A stretch of DNA of 26,354 nt from a virus, in IMG/VR virus record IMGVR_UViG_3300003322_000087, positions 1 through 26,354 of that record. One strand, written 5' to 3'. Position 1 is the first letter of the stretch. Each line of letters begins with the position of its first letter. The notes beneath the pieces are model-generated. The model searched no databases, had not been told where the DNA came from, and saw only the letters and a list, made by a program, of their open reading frames with translations. This document shows, in pieces, positions 14,904 through 23,059 of this stretch. Made by a program: the position numbers and the translations under genes.

Positions 14904-15359
14904 TCAGGTCACGCCGCCGTTCTTGCTGGGGCTGATCGACACCCGCACGATGTCGCCAACCACGCCCGACTGCAGGGCAATGCCGATCACGCGATCCGTG
15001 GGGGCGGCGAGCGAAGTCACCGCGCGGCCCACGGAGTCGGAGGTCAGCAGATCGCCACGGGCGACGGTGCCGCCCAGCTCGACCTTGCCGACGCCCTGGA
15101 AGGCGAGCATGACCGGCTGGTTGACGAGCGCCGCCTGCGGCGACTGGTTGATACCGATGGTCGTATCCGTCGCCGCAGCACCCTGGATCACCAGATTGTC
15201 GGCGGTGTCGAACTTGACGATGCGGTACGCGTTGACCGTGGCGTTGGCGATGTAGGACAGGTCGTCCAACTGCGGGTTGTAACCGCCAGGAGCGACGCCC
15301 CAGGCCACCTCGCGGCGGTTGGGGACGTCGATGTTGTCGGTAGAGCGCTGAGTAGCCAT
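14904..15359 (-). CDS. Probable head decoration / capsid-stabilising protein
   Basis: A 151-residue protein from ATG 15359, with GAGGAAC upstream. The sequence is mainly beta with a repeated G/V pattern: YRIVKFDTADNLVI, then PVMLAFQGVGKVELGGTVARG, GDLLTSDSVGRAV and RVIGIALQSGVVGDIVRV. This is the capsid decoration/DUF2190-like style, a small beta barrel. It sits directly after the coat gene and before a terminator, matching decoration proteins that coat the capsid surface. No P22 core protein has this position, so the name is by composition and order. Confidence 0.65.
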   Translation of the reverse strand: MATQRSTDNIDVPNRREVAWGVAPGGYNPQLDDLSYIANATVNAYRIVKFDTADNLVIQGAAATDTTIGINQSPQAALVNQPVMLAFQGVGKVELGGTVARGDLLTSDSVGRAVTSLAAPTDRVIGIALQSGVVGDIVRVSISPSKNGGVT

Positions 15360-15398
15360 GTGATGTTCCTCGAAGGTTGTTGGTAGGTCAGCGCGCTA

Positions 15399-16607
15399 TC
15401 AGGTCGGCGCCGTCAACGAACCCAGCTGCGCCAGGCGGCATGCGAACTCGGGGCGCAAGGCACCGAAGGCGCACATCACGTCGAAGCGCATGATGAACTG
15501 GTCGTTGATGATGTCCGAGCCCTGGGCGACGCGCATGGAGATGCCGTCGAAGACGCGGCGCGAGCACGGACGGTCCGGGTATTCCGGCAGGTCGACGGTG
15601 CCGAAGGTGAAGGCATCCTTGACGAACGCGAGCGACAGGTCATACGACGTGCCGCTGGTGCCAGCCACGACGATCGTGCCGGTCGCCACGCTGGTCACGA
15701 ACACGTTCTGCTCGGAACCGGTCAGGGTGATGGCCGGGAAGATCGACAGCGAGCCCGCACCGCCCGCGTAGTCCGCGGTGACCACGAACTGGCGCAGGTA
15801 GCCCAGGTTCTGCTTGGTCTGTGGATGGCAGGCGTTGAGGGTGGAGATCGTGATGATCTCGCCCTTCAGCAAGGTGCCCGTGCCGGCGGCGACGGTGATG
15901 GTCGAGCCCGACTGACCTGCGGCGACAGTGTACGAGCCATTCGCAGTGCCGCGCGATTGGTTCGGCATCACGGTCGAGCTGTTCCAGTCGTAACCGGCAG
16001 CGCGGCCCATGTAGCCTTCGCGGTACTGGACGTCCAGCTCCTTCTGCGCGTTGAACAGACCCTTCAGCGAGTCCACATAGCGCAGGTTGGCCGCAGTGGA
16101 CAGCAGCATTTCCTTCGCGCCCTTGAACGCGCCGTTGTCTTCCTGGATCTTGCGCGCCTGGTTGGCGTAGAACAGGGCGTTGGTCGACGTGAAGTCGCTG
16201 GTGACCGGACCCACCTGGTTCGGCGTGGCCTGGATCGCCATCTGGAGCACTTCGTTCTCGATCGACACCACCAGGTCGGCAACCTGCTGATCGATGTAAC
16301 GGCGGCCCAGCTCTTCGATGTCCAGGGCCATTTCGGCCGAGTTGAACACCACGTCAATGCCGCGCTGACCGAACACGGTCACGTTGCGGGTGATGGTCTG
16401 GAGTGGCGTCGGATCGGCGATGCGGCCCTTGCGGACGAGGCCGTGCTGCGGCACCGGCACGCGAAGGGTGTCGCCGATCTTGGCTTCCTTCTTGGCGAAG
16501 GAGTCATCGTATTCACGATTGACGCCCTTCAGGAAGGTGGCGTTCTCGCTGAACTTCATCAGCGCGTAGTCGGCCACCTTATCGGTAGTGATAAAGGTAT
16601 TCGGCAT
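15399..16607 (-). CDS. Major capsid (coat) protein, P22 gp5 family
   Basis: A 402-residue protein from ATG 16607, with GAGAGACC upstream. The N-terminus (ALMKFSENATFLKGVNREY, then KIGDTLRVPVPQ) is the P22 coat signature, followed by the HK97-fold spine helix (EELGRRYIDQQVADLVVSIE). A Gly/Thr/Ser-rich stretch at about 210-330 corresponds to the P22 inserted I-domain. The C-terminus returns to the core fold (RRVFDGISMRVAQGSDIIND, FACRLAQLGSL). P22 coat is 430 residues. It forms the T=7 shell with the scaffold protein encoded just upstream. Confidence 0.9.
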   Translation of the reverse strand: MPNTFITTDKVADYALMKFSENATFLKGVNREYDDSFAKKEAKIGDTLRVPVPQHGLVRKGRIADPTPLQTITRNVTVFGQRGIDVVFNSAEMALDIEELGRRYIDQQVADLVVSIENEVLQMAIQATPNQVGPVTSDFTSTNALFYANQARKIQEDNGAFKGAKEMLLSTAANLRYVDSLKGLFNAQKELDVQYREGYMGRAAGYDWNSSTVMPNQSRGTANGSYTVAAGQSGSTITVAAGTGTLLKGEIITISTLNACHPQTKQNLGYLRQFVVTADYAGGAGSLSIFPAITLTGSEQNVFVTSVATGTIVVAGTSGTSYDLSLAFVKDAFTFGTVDLPEYPDRPCSRRVFDGISMRVAQGSDIINDQFIMRFDVMCAFGALRPEFACRLAQLGSLTAPT

Positions 16608-16628
16608 GATTGCGGTCTCTCGAAAGGA

Positions 16629-17546
16629 TTAGCGGGATGTGCGCCGCTTGGCCTGCCAGAGCGCGATGCGCTGCTCGGGGGTAATGCCTTCGTCGTCTTC
16701 CGACGGCGTAGGCTTGCCCCCGCCAGTCACCGTCTTAGGCGGCGGCGGTGCGTTGGTGACCTTTTTCGGAGGCGTGGGCGCCGGCTTTTCCGGCGGCGTC
16801 GCGTCGAATTGCGCGGCCAACTTCGCGACCTCGCGAACACGAGCGAGCGGCGCAAGCCCTAACAGGCGCTTGGCTTCGTCCGGATTCGTTGCGAGGTGGT
16901 GCGCTATTTCGAGATCGTTGTCATCGCCCAGGAACAGATCCACGAGCGGTTTGAACGCTGGGTCGGTGTTGAGTGGAGAGGACTCGATGTCCTCCCATGC
17001 CCCGGCACCCACCTTTTCCTCGAATGCGTCGATCTTGGCCTTGAACTGTTCGACCGACTCGGCTTGCTTACGCTCGACTTCTGCCCGCTGTTCGCGCTGC
17101 TTCTCGCGCTCGATGCCCTGCTGCACCTTGTAGTCAAGGTACTTGCTGCTATCGAAGTCGAAATCCTCCAGCGTCTTCTCCCGCTCGGCGTGCTCGACGT
17201 TTGCCGGCTGCTTCTGCGGGGATTGATGCTGTTGAAACTCACGAAGCATCTGTTCGCGGGTCTCGGCCTGCGTAACACGCCGAACCCTTTCCATCCGTTC
17301 CTGCACCCAGCGCGGCAAGCGGTCTTTCTTCTTGCCGTCTGCTGCATCCGCCGATGGGGCGTCGTCATCTACTGCATCACCAGCTTCCCCTTTCGGGACT
17401 TGCTGTGTCGGCTCCTGCTTCGGTTCGGGCTTTGGCTCCTTCTGAGCCTCGGCCTTGATCGCATTCAGAGCGCTCGTGTCGGTTGATTTCAGCGCAGGCT
17501 CCTGCGCCGCCGCGGTCGACGCCGCGTCGGTTACGTTGTCAGTCAT
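16629..17546 (-). CDS. Scaffolding protein
   Basis: A 305-residue, highly charged helical protein (P22 scaffold is 303 residues). It has an Ala/Pro/Glu-rich N-terminus, a central coiled coil (QREQRAEVERKQAESVEQF) and a Pro-rich linker (PPEKPAPTPPKKV, then APPPPKTV). The short basic C-terminal helix ends in IALWQAKRRTSR; the analogous P22 helix-turn-helix binds coat. It directs procapsid assembly and then leaves. It lies between portal and coat, as in P22, with GAGGACGAC before ATG 17546. Confidence 0.85.
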   Translation of the reverse strand: MTDNVTDAASTAAAQEPALKSTDTSALNAIKAEAQKEPKPEPKQEPTQQVPKGEAGDAVDDDAPSADAADGKKKDRLPRWVQERMERVRRVTQAETREQMLREFQQHQSPQKQPANVEHAEREKTLEDFDFDSSKYLDYKVQQGIEREKQREQRAEVERKQAESVEQFKAKIDAFEEKVGAGAWEDIESSPLNTDPAFKPLVDLFLGDDNDLEIAHHLATNPDEAKRLLGLAPLARVREVAKLAAQFDATPPEKPAPTPPKKVTNAPPPPKTVTGGGKPTPSEDDEGITPEQRIALWQAKRRTSR

Positions 17547-17588
17547 GTCGTCCTCGTGTGCCGAGTCGCCCGCCCGGCGCGGTGGCCG

Positions 17589-19625
17589 CTACTGCGGCAA
17601 GCCCTGATCACCGCCCATAAAAAAACCGCCTTGCGGCGGTTCGTTGGTCGGCTGGTTGTTCGGTATCGGTGGAGGCAGTCCCATCAGTCCGGCCTCAACA
17701 CCCATCTTGGTTGCGGTCTGCATGTTCAGCAACTCCTGGCCTTCGGCCTCAGCGGTGTACTTCTGCGCCTGGGCCTCCTTCTGCTTCGCGTCCGCCACGT
17801 CCTTCGGATTGGGCGGAGGCGGCGAGGGTGGCTGCTCGCCTTCTCCAGGCTGCAGCAGCCCTTGGCTAACGAGCACTTTGCGCGCGGCCTTGATGTATTC
17901 GTCCATGCCCGGAACGTCGATCGACTTCATGAGCATGAACTGCCCCAGCAGGCCGAACGGCCCCGGCGCCTGGCTCATAGCCTGCGCAGCCTCGGCCAAC
18001 TCCATGCGGGCCGTGTCGAAGTTCTTGCCGACCGTGACCGTCACGTCGTACTTGCCGCGGCTCAGGTCATTGACCGTCACCAACTCTCCCGTCTGCTGGT
18101 CGAGCGTGACCTTGTTGATGCGGACGAACTTCTCCGCGTTGTCGTCGCCCAGGATGCGGATGGAGCGCTCGGCGTCGTAGTAGTGCGGGATCGCATCCAC
18201 CAGGATGTCGCCCAGCCGCTTCAGTGCCTTGATCTGGTTGTCGACATAGACGAAGTTGGCGACCTCGCCCTCGTTCTGACGGGCCAGGATCGCTCGGCCC
18301 GACGACTCGTTCGAACGGTTGCCCAGCGACGCGTCGTAGACGCCCAGCGATGCCTTCAGCTCATCGGTTGCGATGGCCGAGATATTCGCCAGTGCCGCCG
18401 GGAACTGCGCCATCGGCTCGCGCTGCGGGCCAAGGCCAGGCGCCTTTTCGTCGGCGTTGTAGAGCAGGACCGGCGGGTCGTCGTAGCCCAACCTCTCGTA
18501 ATACGACTCCAGGCCCTTGATCATGCCCGGGGTGGCCTTCAGCGGGCTATTCGGCAGCTTCGCCACCACCTCGACCAGCGTGGATAGCTCGAAGTTGTGC
18601 ACCATTTGCGCGTCACGCCCAAACCGGGTCATGCCGCTGTAGATCTGCTTGCCGTCGATGGTCACGAAATCACCCCACTGCGGGACGATCGGGAACATGG
18701 ACCCGCCCCACTTCGTCGGCTCTTCCAGCTTGCCGGCGCCCGACACGAGGCAGGAATAGATGCATGGCTTCTTGACCTCGCGCTCGGACTTGATCGTCAG
18801 CGGCGGCATGGTCGGCTTCCCGGTTTCATCCGGAGCCCCCGCTGCCACCTCGTCCTTGATCTTGTCGAACTCTTCGGCGTCGGTCACCGTGCCATCGGAC
18901 AGGAGGTAGATCCGCTTGGTCTCTTCCTCCATGTACCAGTATTCGGCGATGCGGACTTCATCCTCGTACCACCAGTCGCGGTCATAGGAATCGAAGCCGG
19001 CGCCAGACTCGAAATCCACCACCTTCGCGTCGGGCCAGCGTGCCTTGTAGGCTTCGCGGCCGATCCGATCGGTGATGAACCAGAACTTTGCGTCGGAGCG
19101 GTCGAACTTCCGTGCTGCAGGGTCAGGCCACACGTTCGACACCGGGTCATCGACCGTTTCAATCTTCAGGCACTGGTCGAAGGTGTCGTCACTCTCGTAC
19201 TGCGCCGTCACCCGGAGCACACCAAAGCCGCCGCCGCACGACCACTGGAATGCGGTGTCGTAGGCGTTCTCTGCACTCGACTGCACTTCGATGTTCTTGA
19301 TGAGTCCGTTGTAAATCTCGGCCGTGTCGACGTCGTTGTCCTCGGTCGCCCGAACCTTGATCTCCGGCTTGTTCTTCAACTGCTGCCCGGTCACGCGGCG
19401 AATCAACTGCCGAATCCGGTTGAACTCGTAGTTGGGCTTGTTGCGGCGCTTGCGGGTGAGGTGATCATCCCACTGGTTTCCGGCGACGAACGCGAACTTC
19501 ATGTCGTCGCGAGCCTTGCGGCGCTGCTCGGTGTCGAAGCTGAACGCCTTGTTGGCGCGCTCCAGCATCAGCGACGTGAAGTCGTCGCGGTCTGCTCGCT
19601 TCGCCGTTACCTTGCGCTTTGCCAT
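17589..19625 (-). CDS. Portal protein, P22 gp1 family
   Basis: A 678-residue protein (P22 portal is 725). ATG 19625 is one base after the TerL stop (TGAGATG). The N-terminus contains KFAFVAGNQWDDHLTRKRR and YEFNRIRQLIRRVTGQQLKN, standard for P22-like portals. Later come FWFITDRIGREAYKARWPDA and the wing and stem regions with GVYDASLGNRSNESSGRAIL. The C-terminal ~120 residues are helical and Gln-rich, corresponding to the barrel, and end in a Pro/Gly-rich tail. Twelve copies form the DNA channel at one capsid vertex. A terminator hairpin lies inside the last codons, encoding PPQGGFF. Confidence 0.9.
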   Translation of the reverse strand: MAKRKVTAKRADRDDFTSLMLERANKAFSFDTEQRRKARDDMKFAFVAGNQWDDHLTRKRRNKPNYEFNRIRQLIRRVTGQQLKNKPEIKVRATEDNDVDTAEIYNGLIKNIEVQSSAENAYDTAFQWSCGGGFGVLRVTAQYESDDTFDQCLKIETVDDPVSNVWPDPAARKFDRSDAKFWFITDRIGREAYKARWPDAKVVDFESGAGFDSYDRDWWYEDEVRIAEYWYMEEETKRIYLLSDGTVTDAEEFDKIKDEVAAGAPDETGKPTMPPLTIKSEREVKKPCIYSCLVSGAGKLEEPTKWGGSMFPIVPQWGDFVTIDGKQIYSGMTRFGRDAQMVHNFELSTLVEVVAKLPNSPLKATPGMIKGLESYYERLGYDDPPVLLYNADEKAPGLGPQREPMAQFPAALANISAIATDELKASLGVYDASLGNRSNESSGRAILARQNEGEVANFVYVDNQIKALKRLGDILVDAIPHYYDAERSIRILGDDNAEKFVRINKVTLDQQTGELVTVNDLSRGKYDVTVTVGKNFDTARMELAEAAQAMSQAPGPFGLLGQFMLMKSIDVPGMDEYIKAARKVLVSQGLLQPGEGEQPPSPPPPNPKDVADAKQKEAQAQKYTAEAEGQELLNMQTATKMGVEAGLMGLPPPIPNNQPTNEPPQGGFFMGGDQGLPQ
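17619..17641 (-). terminator. Rho-independent terminator inside the portal 3' end
   Basis: AACCGCC (17624-17630), loop TTGC and GGCGGTT (17635-17641) form a 7-bp perfect stem, and the minus strand then reads seven T in a row (17625-17619). This is a textbook terminator, yet it lies 28 bases before the portal stop codon at 17591-17589, inside the coding frame. Transcripts ending here would lack a stop codon. Readthrough supplies scaffold and coat mRNA. The placement is what the sequence shows; the regulatory use is inferred. Confidence 0.7.
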
Positions 19626-19626
19626 C

Positions 19627-21222
19627 TCACCATTCCAGCGTCAGGCCGGGCACCGAATGGCCGCGGCTAAATTGGGTTTGGAATGCCAGGTCAACCTTCG
19701 GGCCTTGCTCTGGCCAGGACAGCGACAACTCGGGCTCGGCGATGCGCGCCAGGCTATCGAGCATGTCGTCATGGATTGCGACCGGGAATGCCTTGTACTC
19801 GTCGTGGATGAAGGCGTGAACCAAGTCTTCGGTCACGCCTTCGTAGTTGGTTCGGTGGAACGTGCGCGGCAGATAGATTCGCTTCTGCTCGAACAGCGGG
19901 ATCAGGCGCTTGATGCGATCGGTCTTCGGCGCCTGGCCGGCCACTTCGATGATGTCGAAGCGGTAGTTGTCCTTTTCCTGCAGCGTCTTGATGAACTCAA
20001 TGTCGGCCATCAGCCCGTAGCGCTCGTAGCGCACTTCCTGCGGCTTCCACTTCCGATGCAGTTCCATCACCAGCTTCCCGCGCTGAGTCAGATTCAGGCG
20101 GTCCCGAACGATGTCCAGCACGTAATAGTTGCCATCTCCACCCAGGCCGATTACCCAAACAGCGGTGTAGTCGTTGCCTTTCTTCTTGCCACTGGCCGCA
20201 TCGACCAGGATGTAGCGGTTCGTTCCGACCGACGCATCGTTCTCGTAGTAGCGCAGCCAGTCCTCGCGGAAACCCTGCGTCTCGTCACCCTTCGGGTCCT
20301 GGAGCATCTGGCAAGCAAACGTGTACGGGCCCATGTCGCGGCGCTTGTCAGCCAAAGTTTCCGGCGTCAGCAGCACGGGCGTTCCGGTCAACGTGCCATC
20401 GTCCGTGGCCGGGTAGACTCGGGGACTGGCCGTCTGCCGATCGATCACGGTCTTATAGCTATCGTTGTAGTGGTAGCGCGTGCCAATGAACCGCTTGTGG
20501 CCGCCGTCCGATCCAAGGTTGTAGGACAGTTCCAGCGCCTGCGTCGTCTTGGCGATCATGTCCGGGCTGGTGACTGACTCCTTCGTCACCAAGTCGTCAT
20601 AGATCAGCACGAGGAAGTGCTTGCCGGTCGGCTGCCCGTCGACCACGCCCCATGCTTCAAGGGTGGCCTCCTTGGGATTGCTCTGCCGGCGAACGGTGAT
20701 GCCATCGTCTTCCGACCACTTCGGCGCGTCCTTGTAGGGATTCGCCCAAAGCACGTCCGGGAACAACGCCTTCAGCCTGTCGTTGCGCTCGAACTCCTGC
20801 TTGATCTGTCGCAGGAAGCCCTTCGCGATCGGCCGAGTGTGGCTGAAGATCCCGATGGTGACTTCGCGCCCTTCCCACTCGGGGAGCGGGTCATCGCCAT
20901 GACTGGCGAGAATGTCCTGGATCGTCTTCCCGAAGGTGATGATCGTGGACTTATAGTGCTCGCGCGCCCACAGATCGAGATGACCGTTCGGGCTCGCTTG
21001 CACCTCCCTGCAACGCTCCTCCAGCCAAGGCCGATCGATGTCCCTTCGGCCCAGCACGTCCGTCAGTAGGTAGAACAAGTCGGTGCGGCAACGGTGGCGC
21101 TCAGCCTTCCAAGCCTGCAATTCCAACTCAGCTTGATGACGCCTAGCCTTCTCTTCCAGCAGCGCCACCATTTCTTGCTTGATCGCAATCTCTTCCTGCG
21201 GCGAGAGCGCGTCAGCCGACAT
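19627..21222 (-). CDS. Terminase large subunit (packaging ATPase/nuclease)
   Basis: A 531-residue protein from ATG 21222, overlapping the small-subunit gene by 11 bases. The ATPase half shows a Walker A-like element AREHYKST (residues 86-93) and Walker B LVLIYDD (204-210), followed by a coupling region (KRFIGTRYHYND). The nuclease half has ILVDAASGKKKGNDYT (Asp341) and a late acidic motif HDDMLDSLA (Asp485/486, Asp489), fitting the RNase H-like fold. It cuts concatemeric DNA and drives it through the portal. It is somewhat longer than P22 gp2 (499 residues), with an extended helical N-terminus. Confidence 0.92.
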   Translation of the reverse strand: MSADALSPQEEIAIKQEMVALLEEKARRHQAELELQAWKAERHRCRTDLFYLLTDVLGRRDIDRPWLEERCREVQASPNGHLDLWAREHYKSTIITFGKTIQDILASHGDDPLPEWEGREVTIGIFSHTRPIAKGFLRQIKQEFERNDRLKALFPDVLWANPYKDAPKWSEDDGITVRRQSNPKEATLEAWGVVDGQPTGKHFLVLIYDDLVTKESVTSPDMIAKTTQALELSYNLGSDGGHKRFIGTRYHYNDSYKTVIDRQTASPRVYPATDDGTLTGTPVLLTPETLADKRRDMGPYTFACQMLQDPKGDETQGFREDWLRYYENDASVGTNRYILVDAASGKKKGNDYTAVWVIGLGGDGNYYVLDIVRDRLNLTQRGKLVMELHRKWKPQEVRYERYGLMADIEFIKTLQEKDNYRFDIIEVAGQAPKTDRIKRLIPLFEQKRIYLPRTFHRTNYEGVTEDLVHAFIHDEYKAFPVAIHDDMLDSLARIAEPELSLSWPEQGPKVDLAFQTQFSRGHSVPGLTLEW

Positions 21223-21532
21223 TGGCGCCCCAGGCTTCCAACTGCTTCTTCAGGGCGGCAATGCGCTCGTCCAGTTCGGCCGACGTCGCGTCCGAGACTT
21301 GGATTGGATCGCCATCAGGCCCTGAGACCTCCACTGCCTGCGCCGGCTTTCCATCAAAGCGGTTGCCGATCTCCTGGATCGCCCAAAGCTCGCCGGCTTC
21401 CGCTGCGTCAACGACCTTCTTGGCGATCTTGTCCAAGGCATTCCGCTGCACGACTTCCTTGCGCAGAGCGTCGAACCACTCCTTCCCTTTCCGGGCGCGC
21501 TGGTTGCCGATGGGGGCGCCTTTGCCAGCCAT
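21212..21532 (-). CDS. Terminase small subunit
   Basis: A 106-residue protein. A basic N-terminus (MAGKGAPIGNQRARKGKEW) is followed by helices (FDALRKEVVQRNALDKIAKKVVDAAEAG read in parts) and IQEIGNRFDGKPAQAVEV. This phrase is typical of small terminases and related DUF5681 proteins, with a C-terminal coiled helix LDERIAALKKQLE for oligomerisation. It recognises the packaging site and recruits the large subunit, whose gene overlaps by 11 bases. It is the first gene of the packaging module, behind a candidate promoter. Confidence 0.8.
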   Translation of the reverse strand: MAGKGAPIGNQRARKGKEWFDALRKEVVQRNALDKIAKKVVDAAEAGELWAIQEIGNRFDGKPAQAVEVSGPDGDPIQVSDATSAELDERIAALKKQLEAWGANVG

Positions 21533-21556
21533 CTGATTCAGAACCTATGAGATTGA

Positions 21557-21585
21557 ATTAGCACCAATTTGGTGCGTATTGTCAT
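21557..21585 (-). promoter_or_regulatory. Candidate promoter with palindrome upstream of the packaging genes
   Basis: On the minus strand ATGACA (21585-21580, overlapping the upstream stop codon) and GCTAAT (21562-21557) are spaced by 17 bases, acceptable -35 and -10 boxes. The spacer holds the perfect inverted repeat GCACCAAATTGGTGC (21575-21561). The start of transcription would be near 21550, about 18 bases before the TerS start. It could be a repressible promoter, or the palindrome could be a weak terminator-like hairpin. Inference from pattern only. Confidence 0.35.
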
Positions 21586-21974
21586 GGAGCCGTAGCGCTG
21601 ACGCTGAACGGCCCGGAATTGGTCGAGTAGACGGCGCTCGGGTACTGCGGAGCGTCCGTGACGTCGAAGGTGAACTCGTAGTTCAGGATCGAAGCGTCAT
21701 CCAGGGTCGCGGTCGCCTTGACCGCGCAGCCGCCGCAGTAGTTAAAGGTAGCGCCGACACTGGTGGACCGCTGATCAGTAGCGATGGCCGGGCTCGCCAT
21801 AAAGACCACCCAGGGTGCCGTGCATTCCCAGGTGACCGACTCGATCGTGCGGTCAGCGTCCATCGCCCCGTTGAAGTCCACCAACAAGGTGCGCGCCTGC
21901 TGCCGGCGAACCCGGCGCGGCTGCGTCTGATTGGCGCTGTAGGCGCTGGCGTATCCCTTGAACAGACGGCTCAT
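21582..21974 (-). CDS. Conserved hypothetical protein between lysis and packaging genes
   Basis: A 130-residue protein; ATG 21974 overlaps the Rz stop (ATGA). The N-terminus is basic (SRLFKGYASAY, then TQPRRVRRQQ). The rest is a beta-rich domain with Thr/Ser/Val strands, CGGC at the centre and a final YSTNSGPFSVSATAP strand. The style is that of an Ig-like virion or surface protein. No family was recognised and no signal peptide is seen. It is coupled to the spanin genes but precedes the packaging operon, so it could belong to either. Function unknown. Confidence 0.65.
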   Translation of the reverse strand: MSRLFKGYASAYSANQTQPRRVRRQQARTLLVDFNGAMDADRTIESVTWECTAPWVVFMASPAIATDQRSTSVGATFNYCGGCAVKATATLDDASILNYEFTFDVTDAPQYPSAVYSTNSGPFSVSATAP

Positions 21975-22471
21975 TGGCGTTCCAGCCTCAAAATGGACTG
22001 GAGGCTTTCGACGTGGGCTTGGCAGGCGCCGACGATTCCAAGAACTCGTCCGACACCTGCTTCACGTAGGTCGGCTTCCTCATCAGTGGTTCCGGCACCG
22101 GCTGCAGCTTGGGCGGATCCACAGGAGGCGGACAGGCTGGCCCACTGCTGGCGCAGCCGGAGATTGCCGCGGCGCAGATCGCCCACCACAGCATCGGCTT
22201 GATGTTGAACATTGCTCAGTTCCTGCTGGTGCTGGATCGCGATGTCCACGAAGGCTTGCGCCTGCTGGTTCTCGCGTGCCCGGTTGGCTTCGATGGCCTT
22301 GGTCGCCAAGTTCGCGGCATTAGCCGTCTTCTCGGCTAGGTCGCGCAGCGTTTCCGCGTGCTGGATGCGAAGCGCCGCGTTCTCGCCGGCCATGGTCTGG
22401 CGCCCTACCCAGCCGGCAAACAGCAGCACGCCGACGATGCCGGCGAGCTTGGCCCAGGCGAGCGGGGTCAC
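21971..22471 (-). CDS. Rz: Rz-like inner-membrane spanin
   Basis: A 166-residue protein from GTG 22471, which forms GTGA with the holin stop; a longer frame upstream lies under the holin. Residues 5-23 are a membrane anchor (WAKLAGIVGVLLFAGWVG). Then comes a long periplasmic coiled coil rich in Ala, Glu and Gln (TLRDLAEKTANAANLATKAI and RENQQAQAFVDIAIQHQQEL), the standard Rz layout. Rz joins Rz1 across the periplasm and fuses the two membranes at the end of lysis. The C-terminal third overlaps Rz1 in another frame. It requires a Gram-negative host envelope. Confidence 0.85.
   Translation of the reverse strand: MTPLAWAKLAGIVGVLLFAGWVGRQTMAGENAALRIQHAETLRDLAEKTANAANLATKAIEANRARENQQAQAFVDIAIQHQQELSNVQHQADAVVGDLRRGNLRLRQQWASLSASCGSAQAAAGAGTTDEEADLREAGVGRVLGIVGACQAHVESLQSILRLERQ
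21988..22212 (-). CDS. Rz1: Rz1-like outer-membrane spanin lipoprotein, nested in Rz
   Basis: A 74-residue frame wholly inside the Rz gene in a different reading frame, as in lambda and P22. The N-terminus is a lipoprotein signal with hydrophobic residues 8-18 and lipobox AISGC (Cys20). The mature part is small and Pro-rich (PACPPPVDPPKLQPVPEP), typical of Rz1. It is predicted to be lipidated and anchored in the outer membrane, binding the Rz C-terminus. Met7 is a possible alternative start. Confidence 0.85.
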   Translation of the reverse strand: MFNIKPMLWWAICAAAISGCASSGPACPPPVDPPKLQPVPEPLMRKPTYVKQVSDEFLESSAPAKPTSKASSPF

Positions 22472-22746
22472 TTTTGGAGGCTCTTCTGCGACAGGCTGGT
22501 GGCGAGAGGAACCAGCGCGGCCGAGACCACGCCGACAACGACGAAGCCGACGCCGAGCCAGGATGGGAACAGCGCCTTCCATTCCTGCGGCATCAGCATG
22601 AAGGCGCCGGCGCCAGCAGCGCAGGACGCCGACAGCGACGCCAGCCAAGTCGACCACTTGCGATGCCACTGCGAAGCGTCCGCGGTCAGCGTGACCAGCT
22701 TCGGCTTCGTCGGCGGGTTCAGGATGATCGGATCATCGGTCGGCAT
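22468..22746 (-). CDS. Holin (two-membrane-segment, DUF7940-like)
   Basis: A 92-residue protein from ATG 22746. A polar N-terminus (MPTDDPIILNPPTKPKLVTL) is followed by a Trp-rich entry (WHRKWSTWLASL), hydrophobic segments at about 33-52 and 64-83, and a short charged C-terminus. This pattern resembles the DUF7940/holin group of phages. It lies directly before Rz/Rz1 (GTGA overlap), the place of a holin. It would open the inner membrane so that the endolysin reaches peptidoglycan. Two other membrane proteins nearby leave some doubt about which one is the main holin. Confidence 0.7.
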   Translation of the reverse strand: MPTDDPIILNPPTKPKLVTLTADASQWHRKWSTWLASLSASCAAGAGAFMLMPQEWKALFPSWLGVGFVVVGVVSAALVPLATSLSQKSLQK

Positions 22747-23041
22747 GTTTCTTTTCCTCCGGCGGCCGAAGGCTCGGCGCCTGGACGTAGATCGCGCTGA
22801 GGTAGGACTGCATGCGCTGCCCCTCCTCCTTGCGTTCGTTCAGTTCCTTGTCAACGCGGGCGAACTCGCGGCTCAGCCAGACGGCGCCGATCAAGGTGCT
22901 GAAGAGCATCACCAGGCAGCACGTCACGGCGACCCATACGCCGACGCCACCGGCATTGATCGTGATGGTCGAGGTGTTGTTCAACGGAACGCCCAATAGC
23001 TCTTTGAGCAGCCGTTCGGCCGTGGTCCGCGCCTCGTCCAT
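22733..23041 (-). CDS. Small single-pass membrane protein of the lysis cassette
   Basis: A 102-residue protein from ATG 23041. The N-terminal ~30 residues are soluble (LLKELLGVPLNN). One strong membrane segment spans residues 33-56 (WVAVTCCLVMLFSTLIGAVW), then a coiled coil rich in Arg and Glu (LSREFARVDKELNERKEEG) and a basic tail. It overlaps the holin by 14 bases. It may be an antiholin or a second holin-like protein. Function unknown, placement in lysis firm. Confidence 0.65.
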   Translation of the reverse strand: MDEARTTAERLLKELLGVPLNNTSTITINAGGVGVWVAVTCCLVMLFSTLIGAVWLSREFARVDKELNERKEEGQRMQSYLSAIYVQAPSLRPPEEKKHADR

Positions 23042-23059
23042 AAGCTCGAATCCCCCGGA

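Noticed and set aside
15825-16862. Long plus-strand open frame (about 345 codons)
   Set aside because: Antisense to the coat and scaffold genes, rich in Arg/His/Val/Leu repeats expected from the complementary codons; no coupling or motif.
17556-20577. Three long plus-strand open frames (about 340-360 codons each) opposite portal and TerL
   Set aside because: Portal and terminase are strongly supported on the other strand; the plus frames show only Arg/His/Leu-rich shadow composition.
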